This document shows, piece after piece, positions 37,378-44,213 of a stretch of DNA of 64,000 bases. A program made the position numbers and the translations under genes. The stretch comes from Vagococcus carniphilus. Lineage in GTDB: Bacteria > Bacillota > Bacilli > Lactobacillales > Vagococcaceae. Below the pieces are notes generated by a model. The model searched no databases, was not told where the DNA came from, and saw only the letters and a program-made list of their open reading frames with translations. The stretch covers positions 2,372,001 through 2,436,000 of the forward strand of contig NZ_CP060720.1 in NCBI RefSeq assembly GCF_014397115.1. Reading direction: 5' to 3'. How positions within the stretch are numbered: the stretch's first letter is position 1; every line of letters starts with the position of its first letter.

Positions 37378-37722
37378 CTATGTTTTGGTAACTTTAGTGA
37401 TAGAAAAACCTAACGTTTCTTCTAAAAACCGAAGAACAGCTATAAATGCTTCTTCCATTGCTGATAAATCTCCTGTTAAAACCACTGTTCCACTAAATCG
37501 GTCAACAAAGCCTACTTCAACATCACCGGCTTTAAGAGCTGTATCAACAGCAATAATAGTTGCTTCACTAGGTGTAATGGTTAGAATCCCTATAGCACTC
37601 TGTCCATCATTGATAATACCTAATTTATCGTAGCTATCTTGATTAGGATTAGCTAAAATGTGGGCCATCGTGACTTGTTTTCCTGGAACATATTCTTGGA
37701 TTAATCGTTGTTTCTCTTCCAA
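37378..37722 (-). CDS. eutS: BMC shell protein EutS (first copy, next to eutVW)
   Basis: A circularly permuted single BMC-domain shell protein ([59 protein letters not shown]). I set the start at TTG 37720-37722, six bases after AGGGGG, giving about 114 aa and a canonical N terminus; a GTG seven codons upstream is possible. A second, diverged eutS lies at 40409-40753. Confidence 0.93.
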   Translation of the reverse strand: MEEKQRLIQEYVPGKQVTMAHILANPNQDSYDKLGIINDGQSAIGILTITPSEATIIAVDTALKAGDVEVGFVDRFSGTVVLTGDLSAMEEAFIAVLRFLEETLGFSITKVTKT

Positions 37723-37743
37723 GCTGCTCCCCCTTTCACTCAC

Positions 37744-37799
37744 TCAATTTAATAGAACTTAATGTTCTACCTCAATTATAGCGTAAAAACTAATCTAGT
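37744..37799 (-). promoter_or_regulatory. Probable promoter for eutS-eutV-eutW
   Basis: On the minus strand a good -10 box TATAAT lies about 35 bases before eutS in the gap after eutG; the -35 region (TTAAAC at 17-base spacing) is weak. A small hairpin TAGAAC-ATTAA-GTTCTA follows, but I see no U run or ANTAR-type loop, so this promoter would give basal levels of the regulators. Confidence 0.5.
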
Positions 37800-38912
37800 T
37801 TAAAATAATTTTGAAACAATTTGTCTAACATCTTCTTTAGTAGGTGTTTTTGGATTAGTTTTAGTTGTTGGATCTAATAATGCTTCCTCACTAATTGTTG
37901 CTAAATGAGGAGTTACATCATCTTTTGTAAATCCAGCATCTATAAAGTTAGCTGGCATATTTAACTTCGCTCTTAATTCAGTGATGCGATTAACTAAACT
38001 TCTAACTGCCACTTTACCTTTAGAGTTAGATAAACCTTGTTTTCTAGCTAACGTTGCGTATCTTTCTAGAGCTCTTTGATTCTCATTACTATTATATTGT
38101 ACGATAGATGGTAACAAGATACCATTAATTCGACCATGTGCTAAATGTAATTTACCACCTACAGTATGTGCAATTCCGTGACATAAACCAAGAGAAACTT
38201 GATTAAATGCAAGACCTGCTAGACATGAAGCATAATGAACTTTTTCTCTTGCTTCGCTATCTTTTCCATCAACATAGGCTCTTTCTAAATACTCAAAGAT
38301 TAACTCCACAGCTTTTTCTGCTAAAGCATCAGAGAAGTCAGTTGCTTCTGTTGATACATAAGCTTCAAGGGCATGTGTTAAAACATCCATACCAGTATCA
38401 GCTGTAATAGTTGGAGGTACTGTTTCAACAAGACGTGAATCTAAAATAGCAATATCTGGTTGTAACAAGTCATCCACTAATGGATATTTTAAATTTTCTT
38501 TTTTATTTGTGATAACTGAAAAGTCTGTTACTTCTGAACCAGTACCACTTGTTGTTGGAATGATAACTAAAGTTACTTCTTTAATAATATCTAATTTCAT
38601 TCCCATTAATTTAATCGCTTTGGCTGCGTCAATCGCAGAACCTCCACCAAGAGCAACCATAACACTTGGATTAAACTTGCTTAGCTCTTCTACTCCACTA
38701 ACAACGTTTTCAATTGTTGGATCAGGAACGATGTCCGTGAAGATAGCGTGTTCGTTTGAATCGTTTATGTTACTTGTTACGAAATTAATCATGCCTGATT
38801 CAACCATGAAATTATCAGTAACAACACATATACGTTCGTTTTGAAAATCGTTTAATTTTGTTAAAGCATCTGTACCAATATAAATATCTGTACCGAATTT
38901 TACTTGCTTCAT
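37800..38912 (-). CDS. eutG: Iron-containing alcohol dehydrogenase EutG
   Basis: Reduces acetaldehyde to ethanol and regenerates NAD in the compartment. The 370-aa product has GTDIYIGTDALTKL, ALGGGSAIDAAKAIKL, IPTTSGTGSEVTDFSVI, and the metal-ligand segments DVLTHALEAYVS and GLCHGIAHTVGGKLHLAHG. ATG at 38912 follows GGAGGTG. It lies directly downstream of the riboswitch/terminator region at 38931-39345, as EutX lies before eutG in E. faecalis. Confidence 0.92.
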   Translation of the reverse strand: MKQVKFGTDIYIGTDALTKLNDFQNERICVVTDNFMVESGMINFVTSNINDSNEHAIFTDIVPDPTIENVVSGVEELSKFNPSVMVALGGGSAIDAAKAIKLMGMKLDIIKEVTLVIIPTTSGTGSEVTDFSVITNKKENLKYPLVDDLLQPDIAILDSRLVETVPPTITADTGMDVLTHALEAYVSTEATDFSDALAEKAVELIFEYLERAYVDGKDSEAREKVHYASCLAGLAFNQVSLGLCHGIAHTVGGKLHLAHGRINGILLPSIVQYNSNENQRALERYATLARKQGLSNSKGKVAVRSLVNRITELRAKLNMPANFIDAGFTKDDVTPHLATISEEALLDPTTKTNPKTPTKEDVRQIVSKLF

Positions 38913-38930
38913 TTTTCCACCTCCGATAAT

Positions 38931-38989
38931 AAAAAAAGCCACCAAAAAAAATTCCTTAAATAAGGATTCATTCGGTAGCGTCATTGCCA
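38931..38989 (-). promoter_or_regulatory. eutG leader: ANTAR-type hairpin overlapping a terminator
   Basis: Minus strand: the hairpin TGGC-AATGAC-GCTA (38976-38989) has a six-base loop with A1 and G4. It overlaps the 5' arm of a terminator in which GCTACC pairs with GGTGGC (38931-38979), with an inner TCCTT/AAGGA stem and a following U run. It ends just before the eutG ribosome site. I could not find a clear partner P1 with short spacing; the AAAGGG hairpin of the preceding element is the nearest candidate. Confidence 0.65.
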
Positions 38990-39009
38990 ACTATTATATT
39001 TTAGAAAAC

Positions 39010-39073
39010 AAAAAAGGCAAGGACAGCACCCCTTTGTGCTACAACCTACCAGAAGTAAGTATCTCCATTTGCC
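39010..39073 (-). promoter_or_regulatory. EutX/Rli55-like ANTAR hairpins with terminator, downstream of riboswitch
   Basis: Minus strand: ACTTAC-TTCTG-GTAGGT (39044-39060; five-base loop, so an imperfect P1) is followed at once by GTAGCAC-AAAGGG-GTGCTGT (39023-39042; loop with A1 and G4). A terminator formed by GGCAA..GGA with TCC-TTGCC and a U run (39010-39073) encloses both. With the cobalamin aptamer upstream this matches the EutX and Rli55 sRNAs, which sequester EutV when B12 is absent. Confidence 0.72.
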
Positions 39074-39149
39074 ATTTGTTTTATCAAAACACAAATCGTT
39101 GTGTTTATTCAGTATCCAATTATGGTGATTACTGTTAAATAAAACAATA

Positions 39150-39345
39150 GGTTAAATGTTAGAACTTCTTACTGTATTTATTCTCTAACTACCACTGTTT
39201 TGCCTCGAAACAGTAATTACCATGTCGTTAATTATTAGAAAGACCTGACTTAAAGCTTACGCTTATTACAGTGGCGGGACCGTCTTGGAATTTCACCAAA
39301 GTTCCATCTAAAAAATAACATTTCTCAATCTATAGCCCGATTCTA
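39150..39345 (-). promoter_or_regulatory. Cobalamin riboswitch of the eut locus
   Basis: Minus strand: a textbook core, GGAACTTTGGTGAAATTCC, then CGGTCCCGCCACTGTAA, then a B12 box AAGTCAGGTC, flanked by CGGGCTATAGATTG. It is closer to consensus than the one upstream of the cbi operon. It lies between the adenosyltransferase gene and eutG, with the ANTAR hairpins and terminator downstream. Aptamer limits are approximate. Confidence 0.9.
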
Positions 39346-39376
39346 TCATACTTATTTTTTTATTTCAATGTTTTTT

Positions 39377-39940
39377 TTAATCATTGTAAAAAACTTGGCT
39401 ATTTCTTCTGTAGCTTACATCCATTCTGTTTTCTCGATAGTTAACTAATCTTGCAGCAGCAAAGAAATAATCAGATAATCGATTTAAAAATTTTAAAACT
39501 TCAGGATTGATTTCGCCTTCTAAACTCGCTGCTACAACAATTCGTTCAGCTCTTCTTGCGATTGTTCTTGCAAAATGAAGTTCACTTGCAACTGGATCTC
39601 CACCAGGGATAATAAATTCAGTAATTGGTGGTGGTGAAGCTAAGTATTTATCAATACAACTTTCTAACCACTCAATAGATTCTGCACTTGTTCGATATCC
39701 TTTTGTGCTATTTGGTGTCGCCATATCAGTTCCACAATCAAATAGAATTTGTTGAATTTCACCTAAATCTTTTTTGACATCAATGCTACTTTTCATATGA
39801 CTAACAATAATCCCAATAAAAGAATTTAATTCATCAATTGTTCCGTATGCTTCCACACGGTTAGAACATTTCTTTACTTTTTCGCCACCAATAATACTAG
39901 TTTCACCTTTATCTCCTGTTTTAGTATAAATCTTTGCCAT
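39377..39940 (-). CDS. PduO-type ATP:cob(I)alamin adenosyltransferase (eut-associated)
   Basis: Makes adenosylcobalamin for ethanolamine ammonia-lyase. The 187-aa product has AKIYTKTGDKGETSIIGGEKVKK, RTIARRAERIVV and LNRLSDYFFAAARLVN, the PduO-type signatures. It is distinct from the copy in the B12 operon (4193-4798) and fills the place of EutT in other eut operons. Its ATG overlaps the eutP stop by one base. Confidence 0.93.
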   Translation of the reverse strand: MAKIYTKTGDKGETSIIGGEKVKKCSNRVEAYGTIDELNSFIGIIVSHMKSSIDVKKDLGEIQQILFDCGTDMATPNSTKGYRTSAESIEWLESCIDKYLASPPPITEFIIPGGDPVASELHFARTIARRAERIVVAASLEGEINPEVLKFLNRLSDYFFAAARLVNYRENRMDVSYRRNSQVFYND

Positions 39941-40383
39941 TATTCATCCTCCTCTTTTCCTAAAAATTTAAGCAATTCTTCTATTCCTTTATCATCATAA
40001 GAAGACACATGAAAAATCTCTCTTGCTCCAGCATTTTTTAATGCATGTGCCGCACGATTAACCTCTTCTTCACTGTTTGCTTTATCAATTTTCGTTACAA
40101 CACCAATAACGGGTTTTGAAAACATGGAAGCAAATGCTGGTGGAAATGTATTAAATGACTCATCAACACTTTGAAGAAGACCAATATAGTCCACACTGCT
40201 TGAGGTAACTTGTAGCGCGCTATAAAACTGGCGTCTTTGGATAAACTCTCCTGGTGTATCTACTATAAAACGATTGGATTCAATCGCTTGGGTTTTTGAA
40301 TAGACAATTTCGTGTCCTTCTAAACGTTGGGTTAATGTTGTTTTCCCTGTTCCAACAGCACCAACAAACATTATTTTTTTCAA
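39940..40383 (-). CDS. eutP: Ethanolamine utilisation GTPase-like protein EutP
   Basis: A 147-aa small P-loop protein: MFVGAVGTGKTTLTQRL (Walker A), FIVDTPGEFIQR and VVTKIDKANSEEE (NKxD-like). EutP/PduV proteins are linked to BMC function and EutP has been reported to have acetate kinase activity in Salmonella. It follows the second eutS by 25 bases. Confidence 0.92.
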   Translation of the reverse strand: MKKIMFVGAVGTGKTTLTQRLEGHEIVYSKTQAIESNRFIVDTPGEFIQRRQFYSALQVTSSSVDYIGLLQSVDESFNTFPPAFASMFSKPVIGVVTKIDKANSEEEVNRAAHALKNAGAREIFHVSSYDDKGIEELLKFLGKEEDE

Positions 40384-40408
40384 TCAATTCACCTGCTTAT
40401 TTTATTAC

Positions 40409-40753
40409 TTACGATTTGGTTATTTTTGCTGTAGAGACATTCAACATATTTCTTAGTGTATCACTAACAGCTTCAATTGCTGCTTCCACTGCCATCACAT
40501 CACCGGCAATAACTAAAGTTCCACTAAATCTATCCATGAAAGCCACTCTAACATCTGCTGCTTTGACAGCAACATCTGAAGCCACAATAGCTGCTTCTCC
40601 TGGCGTAATAGTCAGAATTCCCAATGCTTGTTTATCATAGTCATGTAAACCAACTTTAGCGTAAACACGGTCATCTGGGTTCGCAATAATATGTGCAATC
40701 GTTATCTGACGACCTGGCACCGATTCTTGAATAATTCTATTTTTTTCATTCAT
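40409..40753 (-). CDS. BMC shell protein EutS/PduU-like (second copy)
   Basis: A 114-aa circularly permuted BMC protein, NRIIQESVPGRQITIAHIIANP, GILTITPGEAAIVASDVAVKA and VAFMDRFSGTLVIAGDV. It is clearly related to but diverged from the eutS at 37378. Two EutS/PduU-type shell proteins in one locus would allow mixed hexamers or alternative shells. It lies 24 bases after the oxidoreductase gene, in the same transcript. Confidence 0.92.
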   Translation of the reverse strand: MNEKNRIIQESVPGRQITIAHIIANPDDRVYAKVGLHDYDKQALGILTITPGEAAIVASDVAVKAADVRVAFMDRFSGTLVIAGDVMAVEAAIEAVSDTLRNMLNVSTAKITKS

Positions 40754-40777
40754 TTTTATGACCTCTATTTTCTTAAT

Positions 40778-41893
40778 TTAAAATTTATATAAATACCAAT
40801 CTGGAGAAGATTCAATTCCCTTCCAAAGATTTCTTGGTATGTTCAACTTTTGTCTTAACTGCCAGTCAATTCCTGTACTTGGAAGTTCAATCAATTCTCC
40901 CTGTTGTATCTTTTTTGCCCAATCAGGAGTAAAAACAAAGGGTCTACAAGCTGATACTAAATCAGAAAACTCTAACGCTTCTTCCACTTCTTCAGATTGT
41001 AGTAAGTTACCACAACCAACTAGAGGTGTTTTTTCAGCAAATCTCTTCAATAATCTCAACAATTCGATTTTTTGTCCGTTAATCTCTTTTTTTTCTAAGG
41101 CATTAGAGCTCGTTATGTGAAGATAATCCAAACCTTTATCATCCAACATTTTTAAAACACCAAGCGCTTCTTTGAATGAAGCATCTCTTTCTTCTTGAGT
41201 TCCTAAAAAAGCGTCTTCTAAAGAAATACGAACACCTAAAGCGAAAGGCTTTACTTGATTCATTGCAACAACTTCTTTTATTTGATCAATTAATACTTCT
41301 AAAAAACGTAATCGATTCTCAAGAGGTCCACCCCATTTATCCTCTCTTAAATTCCAAGTTGGCATTAAAAATTGATTGGGTAAGTAGGAGTTAGCTGCAT
41401 GAATCTCTACTCCATCAAATCCTGCTTTCATCGCACGTAAAGTTGCCTCTTTATAAGCCAAAATAATTTGTTCGATTTCTGAATCTGTCAACTCACGATA
41501 TTCTTTTCCTTCTGTTAAACGACTGGAAGTTTGGCTCACGCACACAGGTTTAAAATGTTCAACCTGACCTTCTGCCATTGCCCCTCCATGGTAAAGCTGT
41601 AAAAATATTTTAGTATCGTTTTGCTGAATGACGCGAGGTAACTCTTTTAAACTTTCAATATAATGATCATGGCTAACGCTTAAATTATTTCCATAAGATT
41701 TGCCCTCTTGATCAACATAAGCTGATGCTATAACAATAGCCCCTACATCCCCAGTTCTTTGGGCAAAAAAAGACAACTCATCTTTTGTTACTTTACCATC
41801 TGGCGCGTCTTCCATTGTAGAGATAGGAGCAAACACTAATCTATTTTTCAGTGTTACACCCGATTGTAATTGAATAGGTTCACTAGCTCGCAT
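40778..41893 (-). CDS. Old-Yellow-Enzyme-family NADH:flavin oxidoreductase
   Basis: A 371-aa FMN-dependent TIM-barrel oxidoreductase: LKNRLVFAPISTMEDAPDG, LQLYHGGAMAEG, AGFDGVEIHAANSYLPNQFLMPTWN and the C-terminal SACRPFVFTPDWAKKI. It corresponds to the single-domain type, without the Fe-S/NAD half of 2,4-dienoyl-CoA reductase. The substrate is unknown; an aldehyde-derived enal is possible but unproven. ATG at 41893 follows GGAGGAG. An ANTAR-type leader precedes it, so it is probably the first gene of the ethanolamine-induced set. Confidence 0.9.
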   Translation of the reverse strand: MRASEPIQLQSGVTLKNRLVFAPISTMEDAPDGKVTKDELSFFAQRTGDVGAIVIASAYVDQEGKSYGNNLSVSHDHYIESLKELPRVIQQNDTKIFLQLYHGGAMAEGQVEHFKPVCVSQTSSRLTEGKEYRELTDSEIEQIILAYKEATLRAMKAGFDGVEIHAANSYLPNQFLMPTWNLREDKWGGPLENRLRFLEVLIDQIKEVVAMNQVKPFALGVRISLEDAFLGTQEERDASFKEALGVLKMLDDKGLDYLHITSSNALEKKEINGQKIELLRLLKRFAEKTPLVGCGNLLQSEEVEEALEFSDLVSACRPFVFTPDWAKKIQQGELIELPSTGIDWQLRQKLNIPRNLWKGIESSPDWYLYKF

Positions 41894-41910
41894 GTTACTC
41901 CTCCTTAAAT

Positions 41911-41949
41911 AAAAAAAGGCACAAAAAGATGAATGTCTTTTTTGCGCCC
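41911..41949 (-). terminator. Conditional terminator in the oxidoreductase leader
   Basis: Minus strand: GGCGCAAAAAAGA pairs with TCTTTTTGTGCC around a CATTCA loop and is followed by seven U residues. The 5' arm overlaps ANTAR-type hairpin P2 at 41942-41955. It lies about 20 bases before the start codon. Confidence 0.87.
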
Positions 41950-41977
41950 TTGCAATTAAACCCACTTCATCGTGAGT
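41942..41977 (-). promoter_or_regulatory. ANTAR-type dual hairpin upstream of the oxidoreductase/eutS2/eutP set
   Basis: Minus strand: P1 at 41960-41977 is ACTCAC-GATGAA-GTGGGT (loop with G4 but G rather than A at position 1). After four bases P2 at 41942-41955 is TTGC-AAGGGC-GCAA (loop with A1 and G4). P2 overlaps the terminator arm. The layout equals the eutA leader, so EutV control is predicted. Confidence 0.78.
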
Positions 41978-41996
41978 ATTTGGTCAATTTTTCACC

Positions 41997-42025
41997 ATTA
42001 TATCAAAAATTAAAGATATCGTCCA
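41997..42025 (-). promoter_or_regulatory. Promoter for the oxidoreductase-led eut transcript
   Basis: Minus strand: TGGACG, 17 bases, TATAAT. The predicted start near 41990 leaves a leader of about 97 bases that contains the ANTAR-type hairpins and terminator. Confidence 0.65.
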
Positions 42026-42058
42026 CCTTCCATCTTTCAGACTTTGTTAAATATGAGG

Positions 42059-42075
42059 TTGATAATCATTATCAA
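42059..42075. promoter_or_regulatory. Fur-type operator (7-1-7 palindrome) between divergent eut and pduS promoters
   Basis: The sequence TTGATAATCATTATCAA contains TGATAAT-C-ATTATCA, an exact match to the 7-1-7 consensus used by Gram-positive Fur. Differences from PerR and Zur consensus at the outer positions favour Fur. It lies 26 bases upstream of the pduS -35 box and about 33 bases upstream of the opposite -35 box. Confidence 0.7.
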
Positions 42076-42100
42076 CTATGTTCATTTTTTAACATTTTAA

Positions 42101-42129
42101 TTGATTTCACAGTAGATAAGGCTTACAAT
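42101..42129 (+). promoter_or_regulatory. Promoter of pduS-pduT
   Basis: TTGATT (42101-42106), 17 bases, TACAAT (42124-42129). The start codon is about 45 bases from the expected transcription start, and I see no terminator or ANTAR hairpin in this leader, unlike the divergent side. Confidence 0.75.
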
Positions 42130-42181
42130 TGGACATGACAATGGCGTCTACATTACAAAATTTATAATTGTAGGTGATAAA

Positions 42182-43534
42182 ATGTTATTAGAAAAAATTC
42201 ACAAATCTGGAATTGTCGGTGCTGGTGGTGCCGGTTTTCCAACCGCTAAAAAAATGAATGCAAAGGCTGAGTATCTAATCATCAATGCCGCTGAATGCGA
42301 ACCTTTGCTAAAAACTGACCACTATGTCATGAAACATTTTGCCGAAGAATGTATCAAGGCCATTACTGAAGTTGGAAAAATGGTAGAATGCGAAAAAATT
42401 GTTATCGCAACAAAAGACTACTACCACGAAGAAATTGCTTGCTTAGAGTCTGCAATAGAAAATCAAAACGCTCCTATCACAATTCACAAGATGAATAATT
42501 TTTATCCTGCTGGTGATGAGCAAGTTATGGTTTTTGAAGTAACCGGAAGAACTGTTCCGCCAACTGGTATTCCGCTACAAGTTGGTTGTGTTGTTTCAAA
42601 CATTACAACAATGCTTAATGTTTACGAAGCAATGGAACATGACAAACCTGTTACTGAAAAATTAGTTACAATTACTGGAGCTGTTAATAAACCAACTATG
42701 GTTTTAGTTCCTGTTGGGACTCCTTTTTCTACTTGTTTAGAATTAGCAGGCGGTACTCCTCTTAAGCAGTTCATCTTTTTAAATGGTGGACCAATGATGG
42801 GTAAGATTGGTAACCATAACAACTTTAACGATCAAGTCGTAACTAAAACTACTTCTGGAATCATTATCCTAGAAGAAAAAGAGTATCTCTATCAATTACA
42901 CGAACGTCAAATCAATCAAATCATTACTCAAGCTAAAGCTGCCTGTATTCAATGTCGATTATGTACGCAACTTTGTCCAAGATATCAGATTGGGATTCCG
43001 CTACATCCTCATCAGGTTATGAGACATTTAGCTACTAGTGATGTCCCTGATGATATTGATGATGATCCAGTTTGGAAACAAGCTATCCTATGTTGTGAAT
43101 GTGGTATCTGTGAGGTTATTGCTTGTCCGATGTCTCTATCACCTCGTCAAGTTAACATTTATGTTAAACAACGATTGGCTGAAAAAGGCATTCGCTACCA
43201 ATATAATGGTGAAGAATTAATCCCACAACCAATGAGAGAATATCAAAAAACGCCACCTAAAAATATCTTACTTAAAATGGGACTAGAAAAATATGTTAAC
43301 AATGATCTTTCTGAGTTAATTACTCATGAAACGGAAGAAGTATTTATTCCATTAAAAATGCATATTGGCGCTCCTTGTAAGTCTGTTGTTAAAAAAGGCG
43401 ACAGAGTTGAAAAAGGACAATTAATTGCTGATATTGATGAAGGTAGTTTAGGCGCACCAATACACGCAAGTATTTCAGGTGAAGTCCTATGTGTGAGTGA
43501 CTCTCTAATTCAAATTAAAAAGGATGTGGCTTAA
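42182..43534 (+). CDS. PduS-like (RnfC-related) Fe-S flavoprotein, cobalamin reductase candidate
   Basis: A 450-aa protein with KSGIVGAGGAGFPTAKKM (NADH/FMN site of the RnfC/Nqo1-type fold), INAAECEPLLKTD, a SLBB-like middle region, two 4Fe-4S motifs (CIQCRLCTQLCPRYQIGIP and CCECGICEVIACPMSL) and a C-terminal lipoyl-like domain. PduS reduces corrinoid Co for adenosyltransferases in propanediol compartments. Here it would serve EutBC by supplying Co(I), or shuttle electrons across the shell with PduT. ATG follows GTAGGTG. Confidence 0.9.
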   Translation: MLLEKIHKSGIVGAGGAGFPTAKKMNAKAEYLIINAAECEPLLKTDHYVMKHFAEECIKAITEVGKMVECEKIVIATKDYYHEEIACLESAIENQNAPITIHKMNNFYPAGDEQVMVFEVTGRTVPPTGIPLQVGCVVSNITTMLNVYEAMEHDKPVTEKLVTITGAVNKPTMVLVPVGTPFSTCLELAGGTPLKQFIFLNGGPMMGKIGNHNNFNDQVVTKTTSGIIILEEKEYLYQLHERQINQIITQAKAACIQCRLCTQLCPRYQIGIPLHPHQVMRHLATSDVPDDIDDDPVWKQAILCCECGICEVIACPMSLSPRQVNIYVKQRLAEKGIRYQYNGEELIPQPMREYQKTPPKNILLKMGLEKYVNNDLSELITHETEEVFIPLKMHIGAPCKSVVKKGDRVEKGQLIADIDEGSLGAPIHASISGEVLCVSDSLIQIKKDVA

Positions 43535-43536
43535 TC

Positions 43537-44091
43537 ATGGAAATAGATACATTAGGATTTTTAGAATTAAATAGTATTGCTAAAGGAATTGAAGCAGTTG
43601 ACTATATGTTAAAAGTCGCAGAGTGTCAGTTGATTTCAGCTAAAGCTAGCTGTCCTGGTAAATACTACATTATTATTTCAGGTCGCGTGGATGCTGTGAC
43701 GCAATCTATTGAAGAAGGAACACGAATTGGTGGTATGCATATTGTAGGAAAACTAATCATTCCTCGTATCGACCCTCAAGTTGTTCGTGCTATCAATATG
43801 ACTCATGTACCAGATAACGCTCGAGCAATTGGGGCGATTGAATACTATTCAGCAGCAGGCTCTATCGTTGCCGCAGATTTTGCGGTTAAAGCTGCTAGTG
43901 TTGACTTAATTAGTTTACAATTAGCAACTGGAATTGCTGGAAAATCTTTTGTTGTTCTTACTGGTGACGTGGATGCGGTTAAAGCTGCCGTTGAAGCTGG
44001 TGTTGAAGGGGCAAAAGATGAAGCGATGATTATTAATCATATCGTTTTACCAAACCCTAGAAAAGAATTAATTGATAGTTTAGTCTTTTAA
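43537..44091 (+). CDS. PduT-like tandem BMC shell protein with Fe-S site
   Basis: A 184-aa tandem-BMC trimer protein: domain 1 IDTLGFLELNSIAKGIEAVDYML, domain 2 RAIGAIEYYSAAGSIVAADFAVK. Cys39 in KASCPGKYY matches the pore-lining Cys that coordinates a 4Fe-4S cluster in PduT. It starts two bases after pduS, supporting the idea of an electron conduit across the shell. It is followed by a strong terminator. Confidence 0.9.
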   Translation: MEIDTLGFLELNSIAKGIEAVDYMLKVAECQLISAKASCPGKYYIIISGRVDAVTQSIEEGTRIGGMHIVGKLIIPRIDPQVVRAINMTHVPDNARAIGAIEYYSAAGSIVAADFAVKAASVDLISLQLATGIAGKSFVVLTGDVDAVKAAVEAGVEGAKDEAMIINHIVLPNPRKELIDSLVF

Positions 44092-44097
44092 AATAAA

Positions 44098-44136
44098 AAT
44101 GACATAACCGAAAAAATCGGTTATGTCATTTTTTTA
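44098..44136. terminator. Bidirectional terminator after pduT
   Basis: AAATGACATAACCGA and TCGGTTATGTCATTT form a 15-pair stem with a short A-rich loop, with a U run on the plus strand and A run (U on minus) upstream. It separates the eut/pdu locus from the convergent helicase gene. Confidence 0.9.
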
Positions 44137-44213
44137 ATATCTATTTGGTATTGATAAAGCATTGAAGTTGGAGACAAGCTCTTTGGTATAAGAGTGGGAG
44201 GGTTGATTGAATA

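Noticed and set aside
42622-42822. Minus-strand and plus-strand ORFs of 60-130 codons inside the large genes
   Set aside because: They lie in other frames of well-recognised genes, lack ribosome sites, and show no family features.
44137-44213. Possible regulatory RNA between the pduT terminator and the helicase stop
   Set aside because: Only short imperfect inverted stretches are visible and no promoter can be recognised.
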